A stretch of 64,000 nt of DNA from an uncultured Eubacteriales bacterium (GTDB taxonomy: Bacteria; Bacillota; Clostridia; Oscillospirales; CAG-272). This document shows positions 33,870 to 43,199 of this stretch, piece by piece (within the stretch, counting starts at the first letter, position 1; every line of letters starts with the position of its first letter). The notes beneath the pieces are model-generated. The model saw only the letters and a program-made list of their open reading frames with translations. It made no database searches and was not told where the DNA came from. Made by a program: the position numbers and the translations under genes. The stretch spans positions 248,001 to 312,000 of the forward strand of contig CAKVOU010000001.1 in the NCBI GenBank assembly GCA_934796165.1, given 5' to 3'.

Positions 33870-33905
33870 AACGCCGGACGCGCCCAGCGCGTCCGGCGTT
33901 CTTTT
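33870..33905. terminator. Terminator between eno and the DUF4317 gene
   Basis: A 14-bp stem, AACGCCGGACGCGC with its complement around CCA, followed by CTTTT; A run on the other side. Confidence 0.92.
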
Positions 33906-33914
33906 GCCTTTTGT

Positions 33915-35048
33915 TTACGGATTGATGTGAATCTCCACACCGTTGACCTCCACGCCGTCATCGGCGCGGACGAGTACGTACTTCACTCCGTCGATCACGC
34001 GGGTTTCAATGAGATCGGTGCGCTTCGGGTTGACCTGAATGGTCACCTCCGGTGTCTGTACCCGGAAGTGCTTGGGGTCGATGAGGTTCTGCGGGGGAAT
34101 CTCAGCGCCGGCGCCGAAGCTCTCGGTGTAGCCTTTTTCAAACGCGGTGATCTTCTCGTCGGAGACGCCGCAAAGCTGAAGCGCCTCTCTGACATCCTCG
34201 CCCGTGACGACGAGCGGTTCCTCCGAGTGGGTTTCCTTGTGTTCCTCCATCTTCTCCCGGATCTGTTGATGCACACAGCGAACGACCTTCATGCTGCAAT
34301 CCTTTTCGAGCGCGTCGGTGAATGCCGTTTCAAAGGTTTCCTTCTGGGTGTCGGCATTCATGGGGAGCGGCGTGCGGAACACGGTCTCCGCGAAATCCTC
34401 GTGCAGGTCGCCCGTGCTCTTGGTGTAATACATGGTTCCGTAGATGTTGGTCTTGCGGTCGTCAAACGCGGGGAACATGAATCCGATCTCCGGCGCGGAA
34501 ACAACCCAGCCGAGGTCGCGGGAGCGGAAATCCTTGTCCGCATTGTCGTAGCTTAAGATCGGCTTGGACATCCTGACGGGGCATACTGCCGAGATGAGAT
34601 AGGAGAACACCTCGTCGGAGTCCGCGTCGGTGCGGGATCCGTCCGCGGCGCGGTGGGGAACGTCGTATGTATTGTAGGCAAGCAGAATGACGAAATTGTC
34701 CTTCATGGTGACGTTTTCGGCGATCTTTCCGAAATACCCGTCAATGAGTTTTTCGTCCTTGAGGCAGGATTCCTTCAGCGCCATCAGCCGCTTGTGTTCT
34801 TCGCCGTTCAGCACCGCCTCGGTGTCGAACGAAAGGGGAAGCAGGTTCTTGCCCGGAACGCCGGACAGTGTTTTGCGGAAGAGCGAAAGATACTTTTCGC
34901 TTTCCTCCTCATGGAGCGGTCCGAACGGCTGGCGGAACCGGGAAATGATCTCGTGTTCCTTACTGACATAGCAGCCGTATACCGCGGAAATCGTGCATTC
35001 GTCGTTTTTGAGTTTTCTTCTGATTTCTGAAATTTCTTTTTCGTTCAT
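33915..35048 (-). CDS. DUF4317 family protein
   Basis: A 377-residue soluble protein of a clostridial family with unknown function. It starts MNEKEISEIRRKLKNDECTIS, the most conserved block of the family, and has a lysine- and glutamate-rich middle. The C-terminal 70 residues are beta-rich (VTIQVNPKRTDLIETRVIDG) and end in EVHINP. No signal peptide or membrane helix is seen. ATG 35048 has AGAAGGATC upstream; a longer opening to 35162 lacks one. The leader from the promoter is about 240 nt. It is divergent from ksgA and shares the palindromic promoter region. Confidence 0.8.
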   Translation of the reverse strand: MNEKEISEIRRKLKNDECTISAVYGCYVSKEHEIISRFRQPFGPLHEEESEKYLSLFRKTLSGVPGKNLLPLSFDTEAVLNGEEHKRLMALKESCLKDEKLIDGYFGKIAENVTMKDNFVILLAYNTYDVPHRAADGSRTDADSDEVFSYLISAVCPVRMSKPILSYDNADKDFRSRDLGWVVSAPEIGFMFPAFDDRKTNIYGTMYYTKSTGDLHEDFAETVFRTPLPMNADTQKETFETAFTDALEKDCSMKVVRCVHQQIREKMEEHKETHSEEPLVVTGEDVREALQLCGVSDEKITAFEKGYTESFGAGAEIPPQNLIDPKHFRVQTPEVTIQVNPKRTDLIETRVIDGVKYVLVRADDGVEVNGVEIHINP

Positions 35049-35298
35049 GGTGTGATCCTTCTGATTTCGTGTTTCGTGGAATCGGGTGTTCAGTCCGAAC
35101 CGGACGGGATGGTAGAAATGATGCGTTTTGCAGACCGGGAAACTGTCATAGCCCGGAGTCACATCTTACCGCGGACTGCATACAGATGCTGCCGCCGCGT
35201 GGGAGGCGGGGAGTGACGGCGGGCGTGGTGTTGCCCCGGATCTCGTGTTGCACGGGGGAAATCGTTTCTTCTTCCCGGATTCGGCGCTGACGGATTCT

Positions 35299-35327
35299 AT
35301 TCTATCACATTCCGCCGCTTCGTGCAA
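35299..35327 (-). promoter_or_regulatory. Promoter of the DUF4317 gene
   Basis: On the minus strand TTGCAC (35327-35322), a 17-bp spacer and TAGAAT (35304-35299). Its -35 lies in the left arm of the palindrome. Confidence 0.65.
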
Positions 35328-35343
35328 GAGAATTTCTCTTGCA
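35323..35343. promoter_or_regulatory. 21-bp perfect inverted repeat between divergent promoters
   Basis: TGCAAGAGAA, one central T, then TTCTCTTGCA. The two arms contain the -35 hexamers of both divergent promoters, so a bound dimer would cover both. Confidence 0.65.
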
Positions 35344-35367
35344 AATTACGCCCGGATGTGATAAAAT
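35339..35367 (+). promoter_or_regulatory. ksgA promoter
   Basis: TTGCAA at 35339-35344, a 17-bp spacer and TAAAAT at 35362-35367. The sequence around the -10, TGTGATAAAATA, mirrors TGTGATAGAATA of the opposite promoter. Confidence 0.7.
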
Positions 35368-35486
35368 ACATTCAGTTTGGATGGTAACGCTTCATTGCTT
35401 CACCGGATTGCTTTTGCACAGGTTTTCCGTGCGGGATTCCCCGGCATAGAGGTGACGCTCTGACACAAAGGACGGACAAAGGATAA

Positions 35487-36359
35487 ATGGATCTTTGCAA
35501 TCAAAAAAACGTAAGAGAACTCATGGATACCTTCGGAATCCGGTTCCGGAAGGAATTCGGTCAGAATTTTCTGACAAATTCCATGGTAGTGTCCGATATC
35601 GCGGACGGCTGTGCCGACGACCCGGACACCACGATCCTTGAGATCGGACCGGGAATCGGAACGCTTTCCCGCGAGCTTGCCGCAAGATACAAAAACGTGA
35701 TCGCGCTTGAGATTGACCGAGGGCTGATTCCGGTGCTCGGGTTTACCATGACTGGCTTTCCGAATTTCCGCGTCGTCAATGAGGACGTGATGAAGACCGA
35801 TCTTGGCGAACTTCTCCGCCCGTATTTTGAAGCGGGACCGGTCGCCGTCTGCGCGAATCTGCCGTATTACATCACGACGCCGATCTTGATGAAGCTGCTC
35901 GAATGCGGACTGCCGTTCCGTTCGATCACGGTCATGATCCAGGCGGAGGTCGCCGATCGTCTGTGCGCCGCGGCGGGCAGCTCCGCTTACGGCTCCATCA
36001 CGGCGGTGCTTGCCTATTACGGAACCGCCACAAAGCTGTTCCGGGTGACGGCAGGGAACTTTGTGCCGCCTCCCAAGGTGGATTCCACGGTGGTCCGTAT
36101 TGATCTTTACCCGGAGAAGCCGTTCGTGCCGCGCGACGAAAAGGTGCTGTTCCGCACCATCCGGGCGGCGTTTGAACAGCGCCGGAAAACGCTGGTCAAC
36201 TCGCTCTCCACGGGCTTTTCGGAAATTCCCAAGGACCGCCTGCTTGCCGCCGTGACGGATTGCGGGTTCCCGCCGGACATCCGCGGGGAACGGCTGGACA
36301 TTGAGGCGTTTGTCCGACTCTCCGACCGGTTGCGTGAGGAAATGACCCGGGATTCGTAA
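35487..36359 (+). CDS. ksgA: 16S rRNA dimethyladenosine methyltransferase KsgA/RsmA
   Basis: A 290-residue SAM-dependent enzyme that dimethylates two adjacent adenosines near the 3' end of 16S rRNA. KEFGQNFLT, EIGPGIGTLS (SAM motif I) and ANLPYYITTP (motif IV, base flipping) are all present, then VPPPKVDSTVV before the helical C-terminal domain with RRKTLVNSLS. The start follows AAGGACAAAGGATAA. It is single, with a terminator shared with the convergent lipoprotein gene. Confidence 0.95.
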   Translation: MDLCNQKNVRELMDTFGIRFRKEFGQNFLTNSMVVSDIADGCADDPDTTILEIGPGIGTLSRELAARYKNVIALEIDRGLIPVLGFTMTGFPNFRVVNEDVMKTDLGELLRPYFEAGPVAVCANLPYYITTPILMKLLECGLPFRSITVMIQAEVADRLCAAAGSSAYGSITAVLAYYGTATKLFRVTAGNFVPPPKVDSTVVRIDLYPEKPFVPRDEKVLFRTIRAAFEQRRKTLVNSLSTGFSEIPKDRLLAAVTDCGFPPDIRGERLDIEAFVRLSDRLREEMTRDS

Positions 36360-36373
36360 TGTTTTCAGATAAC

Positions 36374-36405
36374 AAAATGCCGCCGGTATCGCCGGCGGCA
36401 TTTTT
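36374..36405. terminator. Bidirectional terminator after ksgA
   Basis: AAAATGCCGCCGG pairs with its complement around TATCG, followed by TTTTT; suits both convergent genes. Confidence 0.93.
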
Positions 36406-36422
36406 CAATAGAGGATTGATTT

Positions 36423-37292
36423 TCAGAAGCTCAGTTTGTCGAGCATAGAGTAGAAAAGGAAGTATTCGTTGACCATCTTGCAGATTTCGCCGGATGTACG
36501 GGAGTAGACCGTTTTCTGGTTGATCAGGGGACCGATGGAGTAAACAAGCTCCAGATCCCCGTTCCGCAGCACCTCCGATTTTACGCTTGTCATCGGGTCC
36601 GCGGTGAGGTAATAATTCAGGTGGTAATACTTGATCTTGCTTGAGTCCAGGTCACGGATCAGATAGGAGCCGTTGCCGCAGTACACGAATTCCGTGTTGA
36701 GGGTTTCCTCCAGATGGGAATCGACAAGAACCATTCCCGAGATGCGGTCGTCTTCGTCATAGGTGTAAGTGATGGAATACTCCCGGGCACCGCCCGCGTA
36801 CCGGTAGTGAATCGCCTGGCTGAGAAGCAGTCCCCCGTCGGATACGGTATTGTCAATGGTGATGACCAGGGAGGACGGGGTGTCGATCCTTGTGAGGAAA
36901 TAATTGGAGTCGTAGGAATACACCGTGGCTTTCCCGCTCCGGTCGGTGATATTCATTTTACGCGCACTGATGTCAAAGCTGATGGTCAGTTTACTGTTTT
37001 TGAATATTTCCAGATTTGCGTAATAGGTCCCGTTTACGGCATAGTGCGAAAAACGCGGATCGTCCGGGTCGTCTGTGCCGTCAACGGGCGGGTAGGTTTC
37101 CGTTTCCGTTTCTGATTCTGTTTCTGTTTCTGTTTCTGTGACCGATTCTTCGTGGGACTCGGTTTCGGTCGCGGATTCCGGAACGGTTGCGGTTTCCGTT
37201 TCAGGAGCATCTTTCGGAGCACAGGCGGCAAGAGATACCGTGACTGCGAGAGTCAGAAGAAAAGCGAGAAATAAGCAAAGTGTTTTTTTCAT
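36423..37292 (-). CDS. Hypothetical lipoprotein with acidic Thr/Glu-rich spacer
   Basis: A 289-residue exported protein. The signal peptide has the lipobox LAAC (Cys25). Residues about 35-70 are Glu/Thr/Ser repeats (ETETES type). The C-terminal 210 residues alternate beta strands with Tyr/Asp motifs (YSDSNYFLTRID-like, ITYTYDEDDRIS) like YD-repeat or beta-sheet surface proteins. I do not recognise a known family. GGAGG precedes the ATG. It is a single gene divergent from another lipoprotein of similar design. Confidence 0.75.
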   Translation of the reverse strand: MKKTLCLFLAFLLTLAVTVSLAACAPKDAPETETATVPESATETESHEESVTETETETESETETETYPPVDGTDDPDDPRFSHYAVNGTYYANLEIFKNSKLTISFDISARKMNITDRSGKATVYSYDSNYFLTRIDTPSSLVITIDNTVSDGGLLLSQAIHYRYAGGAREYSITYTYDEDDRISGMVLVDSHLEETLNTEFVYCGNGSYLIRDLDSSKIKYYHLNYYLTADPMTSVKSEVLRNGDLELVYSIGPLINQKTVYSRTSGEICKMVNEYFLFYSMLDKLSF

Positions 37293-37325
37293 GAAAACCT
37301 CCGGAGAATAATGACTTCTGCTCCA

Positions 37326-37354
37326 ATTATAATACATCCCGCCACCGAAATCAA
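37326..37354 (-). promoter_or_regulatory. Promoter of the hypothetical lipoprotein
   Basis: On the minus strand TTGATT (37354-37349), a 17-bp spacer and TATAAT (37331-37326). Confidence 0.75.
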
Positions 37355-37403
37355 CAGGAAATTGAAAACTGAGTGTAAGACAACGATACGCGAAAACGAC
37401 CGC

Positions 37404-37432
37404 TTGCAATTTTCCGAAATATGTGGTATAGT
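37404..37432 (+). promoter_or_regulatory. Promoter of the TIM-barrel-like lipoprotein
   Basis: TTGCAA at 37404-37409, a 17-bp spacer and TATAGT at 37427-37432. Confidence 0.72.
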
Positions 37433-37493
37433 AAAACAAATGCCCGCTACGGGCAAAAAATTCCACGCAAAAAATCAAACGGAGGTACCATGT

Positions 37494-39029
37494 ATGAAAC
37501 GTCTATTGTCCCTGATCCTTGCGCTTCTGCTCGTGACCGGTGCGTTGTCCTTGGCAGCGTGCGGCACAAAGCCGTCTGAAACTGCCACCGACAGGCAGGA
37601 ATCCGCCACCGGCGAGCCCGGTACGCAGAAGGAGACGGATTCCGCATCGGAATCGGCTGAGTCGGGAAGCGAGTCGGCAACCGAATCCGGAAGCGAATCT
37701 GTCACAGAGTCCGGAACCGAATCTCAGACGGAAACCGCGACCGAAACCGAGCCGGAAAGCAAAAGATACACAGACGAAGAGCTCGAATCCATCCGCGAGG
37801 AGCTGAATCGGACCACGGTCGGCAATAAGCTGCCGATTGCGAGCTTCGGAGCCATAGTCAAGGCGGAAAAAATGCAGGAAGTTTATGAGCTGATGCTGGA
37901 AGCCGGTATCAATACCGTGATTGCCGTGGAGGCGGTTTACAGCACGACAGGGGAGGGCAACTGGCTGGACCTGGTGCTTTCCTCCGCCCGCGAGACCGGA
38001 ATGGATGTGATTCTCAGCGCGCAGGGCTTTGACGGCGCTACCATGGAATCCAAGCTGCTCGGCAGAGAAGAGTATTTTGATCTGATCAAGGCGATCTACC
38101 TGAAGGATGAACCGACCCCGGACCAGTTTGGCGGTCTTGCCGAGACCCGCGAAACGCTCCGGAAGTATCTGCCCGGTGCGGACAAATGGCAGATGGGGGC
38201 GAATCTGCTCCCGTTTGGGTCGGGATCCTATGAGGCGGGGAACGAGTTTGACTTTGAGACCGCCGGATACGAGGATACCCTCAGAAAATACATGGATACC
38301 GTACACCCGGAATTTCTGTGCTTTGATTACTATCCGTGGACATCGGGCGGAAGCATCCAGTATTACCTTACAAACCTCCTGCTCGTCGAAAAGGTTGCAA
38401 AGGACTATGATGTCCCGACCTATACGTTCATTGAGGCAAATTCCATTGATGTTTCCTATTATCAGCTCAAGCTGGAATGCAATCTGTCCCTGGCAAGCGG
38501 TGCGCAGGCGCTCTACCTGTTTCTTGCAAAGGAATTGGGCCATTTCAGTGCCGGTGTCGTGTTTGATACGTCGGGAAACGTAACGAACTGGAACTATTAC
38601 TCGTGTATGGAGGAGATCTTCAACGGTCTGCACGCGATGAAGGGCGTGTTCCTTGACTTTGACTGGCAGAACAACATTTTTGCCGGCAAAGCGGTGGAGA
38701 CCTATACGCCCATGCTGAATAAAAACGGCGTCGGCGGCTTTATCAACGAGGGCGGCAGCTTCGGAGAGCTGACCTCTGTGGAATCTCCCGACGCGGTGAT
38801 CGGTTGCTTCACCGATCAGAACGGTGTGAACGGCTTGTATGTGGTCAATACCAATCTGGATGCCGAGAGAAAGAGCGAGGATACCGTTCTGCATTTCGGA
38901 GAGGAAGTCCTCTATGAGATCTGGGGCGAGGAAGGTCTTGAGAAGATCGGCTACGCCGAAACCCTCACCCTGTCCCTGTATGCGGGCGACGGCAAATTCA
39001 TCGTGATCAACCCGACGCTTCCGCAGTAA
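37494..39029 (+). CDS. Lipoprotein with glycoside-hydrolase-like barrel
   Basis: A 511-residue exported lipoprotein with lipobox LAAC (Cys21) and a long Ser/Glu/Thr/Gly spacer (about 25-90, ESGSESATESGSES-type repeats). The mature part looks like a TIM barrel of the kind in GH42-like or DUF4434-like enzymes: AGINTVIAVEA, GMDVILSAQGF, KAIYLKDEPTPDQFGG (with Asp-Glu placed like a catalytic acid) and FLCFDYYPW. A beta-sandwich C-terminal domain follows (VNGLYVVNTNLDAERKSEDTV). A polysaccharide target is plausible but unproven. ACGGAGGT lies seven bases before ATG 37494; the ATG at 37490 is out of frame. Confidence 0.7.
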   Translation: MKRLLSLILALLLVTGALSLAACGTKPSETATDRQESATGEPGTQKETDSASESAESGSESATESGSESVTESGTESQTETATETEPESKRYTDEELESIREELNRTTVGNKLPIASFGAIVKAEKMQEVYELMLEAGINTVIAVEAVYSTTGEGNWLDLVLSSARETGMDVILSAQGFDGATMESKLLGREEYFDLIKAIYLKDEPTPDQFGGLAETRETLRKYLPGADKWQMGANLLPFGSGSYEAGNEFDFETAGYEDTLRKYMDTVHPEFLCFDYYPWTSGGSIQYYLTNLLLVEKVAKDYDVPTYTFIEANSIDVSYYQLKLECNLSLASGAQALYLFLAKELGHFSAGVVFDTSGNVTNWNYYSCMEEIFNGLHAMKGVFLDFDWQNNIFAGKAVETYTPMLNKNGVGGFINEGGSFGELTSVESPDAVIGCFTDQNGVNGLYVVNTNLDAERKSEDTVLHFGEEVLYEIWGEEGLEKIGYAETLTLSLYAGDGKFIVINPTLPQ

Positions 39030-39046
39030 AGAAATACCGGAAAACG

Positions 39047-39081
39047 GGCGGACTGCCGCAGGCGCGGCGGTCCGCCTTTTT
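39047..39081 (+). terminator. Terminator of the barrel lipoprotein
   Basis: GGCGGACTGCCGC pairs with GCGGCGGTCCGCC (one G-U pair), followed by TTTTT. Confidence 0.88.
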
Positions 39082-39092
39082 CGTTCCGGCAA

Positions 39093-39121
39093 TTGACTTT
39101 CCCCTTGTGCTGTGATACAAT
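39093..39121 (+). promoter_or_regulatory. Helicase promoter
   Basis: TTGACT at 39093-39098, a 17-bp spacer and TACAAT at 39116-39121, 35 bp before the start. Confidence 0.75.
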
Positions 39122-39156
39122 AAATCCGGTTATATTTCCGGGAAGGAGGGGACGGT

Positions 39157-41577
39157 ATGCGGTACAATCCCGACAATGCGTCGGTAGAGATCAGCGCGGA
39201 AGAGCTATGCGCCATGGCGTTCCGCACGGGCGGACTGACGGGCGGACGTTCCTTCTCGGCTCCGCCCGGGCTGACGCGCGACCGTCTTGCCGTCTTTTGC
39301 CGCGAGGAGGGGGAGGGCTACGCGGAGGGTGAGGAGATCACTCTGACCCACCTGTATCACGGGATCTGCTATGAGATCATCGGGCGGGCAGTCGGCGTCT
39401 GCCGGCGGAACGGCGTGCTCACGGTCGATGAAGAGGTAACCGTCCCCTCGCGCGGAGCGGTGCCATTGAAGCCCTCCGACCGCCGGAAAACCCACCTTCG
39501 TATCTGCGCGTGGCTGGAAGCGGTATCAAAAGGGGAGGACAGGGTTTCGGTGCGCCTCATCTACCGTATCCCGTCGGAAAAGAGCACCGAATACCGGGAA
39601 GAGATCTCGGAAACAGCTTGGCTGACCGCATTTGTCGAAACGCTCCTTTCCCGCGCGGAACCGTATGCCGGGCATCTGGTCCGGACGGAGACCGAGCGGC
39701 GACCGACGTTTGCCCGTGCGGTGTTTCCTTTCCCCGATATGAGAGAGGGACAGGAGCTTCTGATCCGCGAGGCATTTCTCGATATCCGGCACGGAAAACG
39801 CCTGTTCGTGCAGGCACCGACCGGCATCGGGAAAACCATTTCGGTGCTGTATCCGGCGGTACGTGCCGTCGGTGCCGGGGAAGCCGACCGGATCTTTTAC
39901 CTGACCGCAAAGGCAAGCACCAGACGTGAGGCGTTCCGTGCGGCGAAAAAATTATATGAAGCCGGTACGGAGTTGCGGGCGGTGATCTTATATGCCAAGG
40001 AACAGATGTGCGCGCATCCCGACGGACCGGGCAGGGAGGGAGAGAACCGATGCACTCCCGACAAGTGCCCGCTTGCGCGGGGATATTATGACCGCGCCCC
40101 CGGCGCGGTCGCGGAGCTGATCGCGTCCGGAAACGGATTTCCCGCGTCCTCGGTCAGAGCGGCAGCGGGGAAGGCGCACATCTGCCCGTATGAATTGTCG
40201 CTCGATCTGTCGGAATACTGCGATGTCATCATCTGCGATTATAACTATGTGTTTGACCCGGTCGTCCGCCTACGCCGGTATTTCGGCGAAGGGGCAAAGG
40301 ACCGCGGGGAACGATACGTGTTTCTCGTGGACGAGGCGCATAACCTTGGCGACCGCGCACGGGAGATGTTTTCGGCGGAGCTGAAACTCTCCCGGCTCCA
40401 CAACGCGGCGGATCCCTTCGGCGGAGCCAACGCGGCGTTTGACGGAGCGCTTTCCGACCTGTCCGGGGAGCTTGCCCGCATGAAACGACTGTGTGCGGAT
40501 ACGCTTGTGAAGAACCCCGACGGGACCGAGGACGGCTACTTCGTGACACACGGCATGCCCGACCGTCTGATCGCTTCGACAGAGCATGCGGTTTTTCTTG
40601 GCGAACGGTGGAAGAAAAACAACACGGAGCCGCTTTCCCTCGCGGCGCTGGACACCTGTCTTTCTGATCTGCGGCGGTTCCTTTGTGTCTGCGAGCGGTA
40701 CGGGAAGGGATACCTGACCTTCGTGGAGGTGCTCCGGAATGACGTGACGGTTCGCCTCGTCTGCCTTGACCCGTCGGAAGGGCTGGGTACCGGGATGAAC
40801 GCGGCGCAGGCGAGCATCCTGTTTTCCGCAACGCTGACTCCGACCGATTATTTTTCGGACATTCTCGGCGGCGGAAAGGACGCGGTCACCGTTTCTCTTC
40901 CGTCGCCGTTCCCGAAAGAAAACCTGCTCATTGCGGCGGTGGATTCGGTCAGTACGCGGTATGAGGACCGGGAAAAGAGCTACCGTAAGATCGCCACATA
41001 TATCGCGGCGGCAATCAGCGCGAAAAAAGGGAATTACATTGCGTATTTTCCTTCCTATGAATATCTGGAAAAGGTGCGGGCGATTTTTGAGGAAAAGTAT
41101 CCGTCGGTCGAAACGGTCGTGCAGACCAAGGGAATGACGCACGCGGAAAAAGAGAAGTTCCTTGCCTCATTCACCGAAAACCACGAGAAACTCCGGGTCG
41201 GCTTTTCTGTGCTCGGCGGGTCGTTTTCCGAGGGTGTCGATCTGCCCGGAGACTGCCTGATCGGTGTCATCGTGATCGGGGTCGGTCTGCCGGGGCTTTC
41301 CTCCGAACGCAATATCCTCCGGGAGTATTACGAGGAGAGAAGCGGGAACGGGTATGATTATGCATATACCTATCCGGGCATGAATAATGTGTTGCAGGCG
41401 GCGGGACGCGTCATCCGGACGGACACCGACCGCGGGATCGTCGTGCTGATCGACGACCGCTACCTGACACCGCAATATCGGGCGCTGTTTCCGGAGAACT
41501 GGGGGACTGTGACGGATGTGCACGATGCCCGGTCCCTCGCCGAAACGGTCAGGGCCTTCTGGCAGAGCAAAAATTAA
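39157..41577 (+). CDS. DinG/XPD-like 4Fe-4S DNA helicase
   Basis: An 806-residue superfamily 2 helicase (COG1199). Walker A is APTGIGKT near residue 225, the DEAH box is LVDEAHN near 390, and motif VI is QAAGRVIRTDTDRG near 750. Between motifs Ia and II, Cys residues in QMCAHP, NRCTPDKCPL and HICPYE are placed like the 4Fe-4S ligands of XPD and DinG. The first 190 residues form an extra N-terminal domain with LTHLYHGICYEII and mixed strands that could be a nuclease-like fold, as in clostridial relatives. It unwinds DNA, likely in repair. GGAGGGG precedes the ATG. It is single. Confidence 0.9.
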   Translation: MRYNPDNASVEISAEELCAMAFRTGGLTGGRSFSAPPGLTRDRLAVFCREEGEGYAEGEEITLTHLYHGICYEIIGRAVGVCRRNGVLTVDEEVTVPSRGAVPLKPSDRRKTHLRICAWLEAVSKGEDRVSVRLIYRIPSEKSTEYREEISETAWLTAFVETLLSRAEPYAGHLVRTETERRPTFARAVFPFPDMREGQELLIREAFLDIRHGKRLFVQAPTGIGKTISVLYPAVRAVGAGEADRIFYLTAKASTRREAFRAAKKLYEAGTELRAVILYAKEQMCAHPDGPGREGENRCTPDKCPLARGYYDRAPGAVAELIASGNGFPASSVRAAAGKAHICPYELSLDLSEYCDVIICDYNYVFDPVVRLRRYFGEGAKDRGERYVFLVDEAHNLGDRAREMFSAELKLSRLHNAADPFGGANAAFDGALSDLSGELARMKRLCADTLVKNPDGTEDGYFVTHGMPDRLIASTEHAVFLGERWKKNNTEPLSLAALDTCLSDLRRFLCVCERYGKGYLTFVEVLRNDVTVRLVCLDPSEGLGTGMNAAQASILFSATLTPTDYFSDILGGGKDAVTVSLPSPFPKENLLIAAVDSVSTRYEDREKSYRKIATYIAAAISAKKGNYIAYFPSYEYLEKVRAIFEEKYPSVETVVQTKGMTHAEKEKFLASFTENHEKLRVGFSVLGGSFSEGVDLPGDCLIGVIVIGVGLPGLSSERNILREYYEERSGNGYDYAYTYPGMNNVLQAAGRVIRTDTDRGIVVLIDDRYLTPQYRALFPENWGTVTDVHDARSLAETVRAFWQSKN

Positions 41578-41608
41578 CAAGTTTTTTTGCAAAAAAATCA
41601 ATTCGGAC

Positions 41609-41637
41609 TTGCTATTTTCCGCTTACGGTGATATAAT
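41609..41637 (+). promoter_or_regulatory. asnS promoter
   Basis: TTGCTA at 41609-41614, a 17-bp spacer and TATAAT at 41632-41637. The leader is about 90 nt and shows no T-box. Confidence 0.75.
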
Positions 41638-41733
41638 AATCATCTGATGTGAATAATACGGCGTCTTTTCTTGCAAAAATCGGGCGCCGGCATAAAGTTC
41701 GGATGAAAGATGTAAATTAAGGGAGAAACGGAC

Positions 41734-43128
41734 ATGGAAAGAATCGAAATTCGGAAGCTGTATGCGGATGCGTCTGCCTTTTCGGGCAAGACCATCACGG
41801 TCGCCGGTTGGGCGAGAACCATTCGCGCAAGCAATGCGTTCGGCTTCATCGAACTGAATGACGGCAGCTGCTTCGGAAACCTTCAGGTTGTTTTTGAGGC
41901 GGAGAAGCTGGAAAACTATAAAGATATTGCAAAGCAGAATGTCGGCTGTGCACTGATCGTGACGGGCGGGATCAGATTGACCCCCGACGCGCCTCAGCCG
42001 TTTGAGATCCATGCAGTAAAGATCGACGTGGAGGGGGCATCCACGCCGGATTACCCGCTTCAGAAGAAGCGCCACACAATGGAATTCCTCCGCACCATCG
42101 CACATCTGCGCCCGCGTACCAATACCTACAACGCGGTGTTCCGCGTCCGTTCGGTCGCGGCATTTGCCATCCATAAGTTTTTCCAGGAGCGCGGCTTTGT
42201 GTACGCACAGACGCCGCTTATCACCGGTTCCGACTGTGAGGGTGCCGGCGAGATGTTTCAGGTGACGACGCTTGACCTTGATAATGTACCGAAGACCCCG
42301 GACGGCAAGGTGGACTACTCGCAGGATTTCTTCGGCAAGAAGACCAGCCTCACGGTATCGGGTCAGCTCAACGCGGAGACCTTTGCGCAGGCGTTCGGCA
42401 GTGTTTACACCTTCGGACCGACCTTCCGCGCGGAAAAATCCAACACCCAGCGCCACGCGGCGGAATTCTGGATGGTGGAGCCCGAGATCGCGTTTGCCGA
42501 TCTTTCGGATGATATGCAGCTTGCCGAGGATATGATCAAATCCGTCCTTCGGTATGTGATGGAGCAGTGCCCCGGAGACATGGAATTCTTCAACAAATTC
42601 TTTGATAAGGGACTGATTGACCGGATCAACCACCTCATCAACAGCGATTTCGGCAGAGTGACCTACACCGAGGCGATCGACCTCTTAGAGAAGAGCGGAC
42701 ACAAGTTCGAATACCCCGTTTACTGGGGCATGGATATGCAGACCGAGCATGAGAGATACCTGACCGAAGAGATCTTCGGCAAGCCCGTGTTCGTTACCGA
42801 TTATCCCCGTGAGATCAAGGCGTTCTATATGCGTCTCAACGACGACGGTAAGACGGTCGCCGCAATGGATATGCTGGTGCCCGGTGTCGGCGAACTGATC
42901 GGCGGCTCCCAGAGAGAGGAACGCCTCGACTATCTGCTCGACGCAATGAAGCGGTTCGGGCTCCGCGAGGAGGACTACTGGTGGTATCTTGAACTCCGCA
43001 AATACGGCGGGACCCACCACGCGGGCTTCGGTCTCGGCTTTGAAAGACTGATCATGTATATCACGGGCGTTTCCAACATCCGCGATGTGGAGGCATTCCC
43101 GAGAACCACGGGCAACGCAGATTTCTGA
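41734..43128 (+). CDS. asnS: Asparagine--tRNA ligase
   Basis: A 464-residue class IIb synthetase. The N-terminal OB fold binds the anticodon (VAGWARTIRASNAFGFIELNDG region). The catalytic domain has the motif 2 region TFRAEKSNTQRHAAEFWMVEPE and motif 3 GFGLGFERLIMYITG. It charges tRNA(Asn), so the cell does not rely only on the amidotransferase route for Asn-tRNA. AAGGGAG precedes the ATG. The aminotransferase gene follows after 71 bp. Confidence 0.95.
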   Translation: MERIEIRKLYADASAFSGKTITVAGWARTIRASNAFGFIELNDGSCFGNLQVVFEAEKLENYKDIAKQNVGCALIVTGGIRLTPDAPQPFEIHAVKIDVEGASTPDYPLQKKRHTMEFLRTIAHLRPRTNTYNAVFRVRSVAAFAIHKFFQERGFVYAQTPLITGSDCEGAGEMFQVTTLDLDNVPKTPDGKVDYSQDFFGKKTSLTVSGQLNAETFAQAFGSVYTFGPTFRAEKSNTQRHAAEFWMVEPEIAFADLSDDMQLAEDMIKSVLRYVMEQCPGDMEFFNKFFDKGLIDRINHLINSDFGRVTYTEAIDLLEKSGHKFEYPVYWGMDMQTEHERYLTEEIFGKPVFVTDYPREIKAFYMRLNDDGKTVAAMDMLVPGVGELIGGSQREERLDYLLDAMKRFGLREEDYWWYLELRKYGGTHHAGFGLGFERLIMYITGVSNIRDVEAFPRTTGNADF

Positions 43129-43199
43129 TCGCAGAGCGGTCGTTTCTGCCCGGACTCCGCCGTTTACCGACATAATTATTGAAGCGAAAGAGGAATTCC

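Noticed and set aside
37503..39227. A 574-codon minus-strand frame
   Set aside because: It is antisense to the barrel lipoprotein, which has a promoter, ribosome site, signal peptide and terminator.
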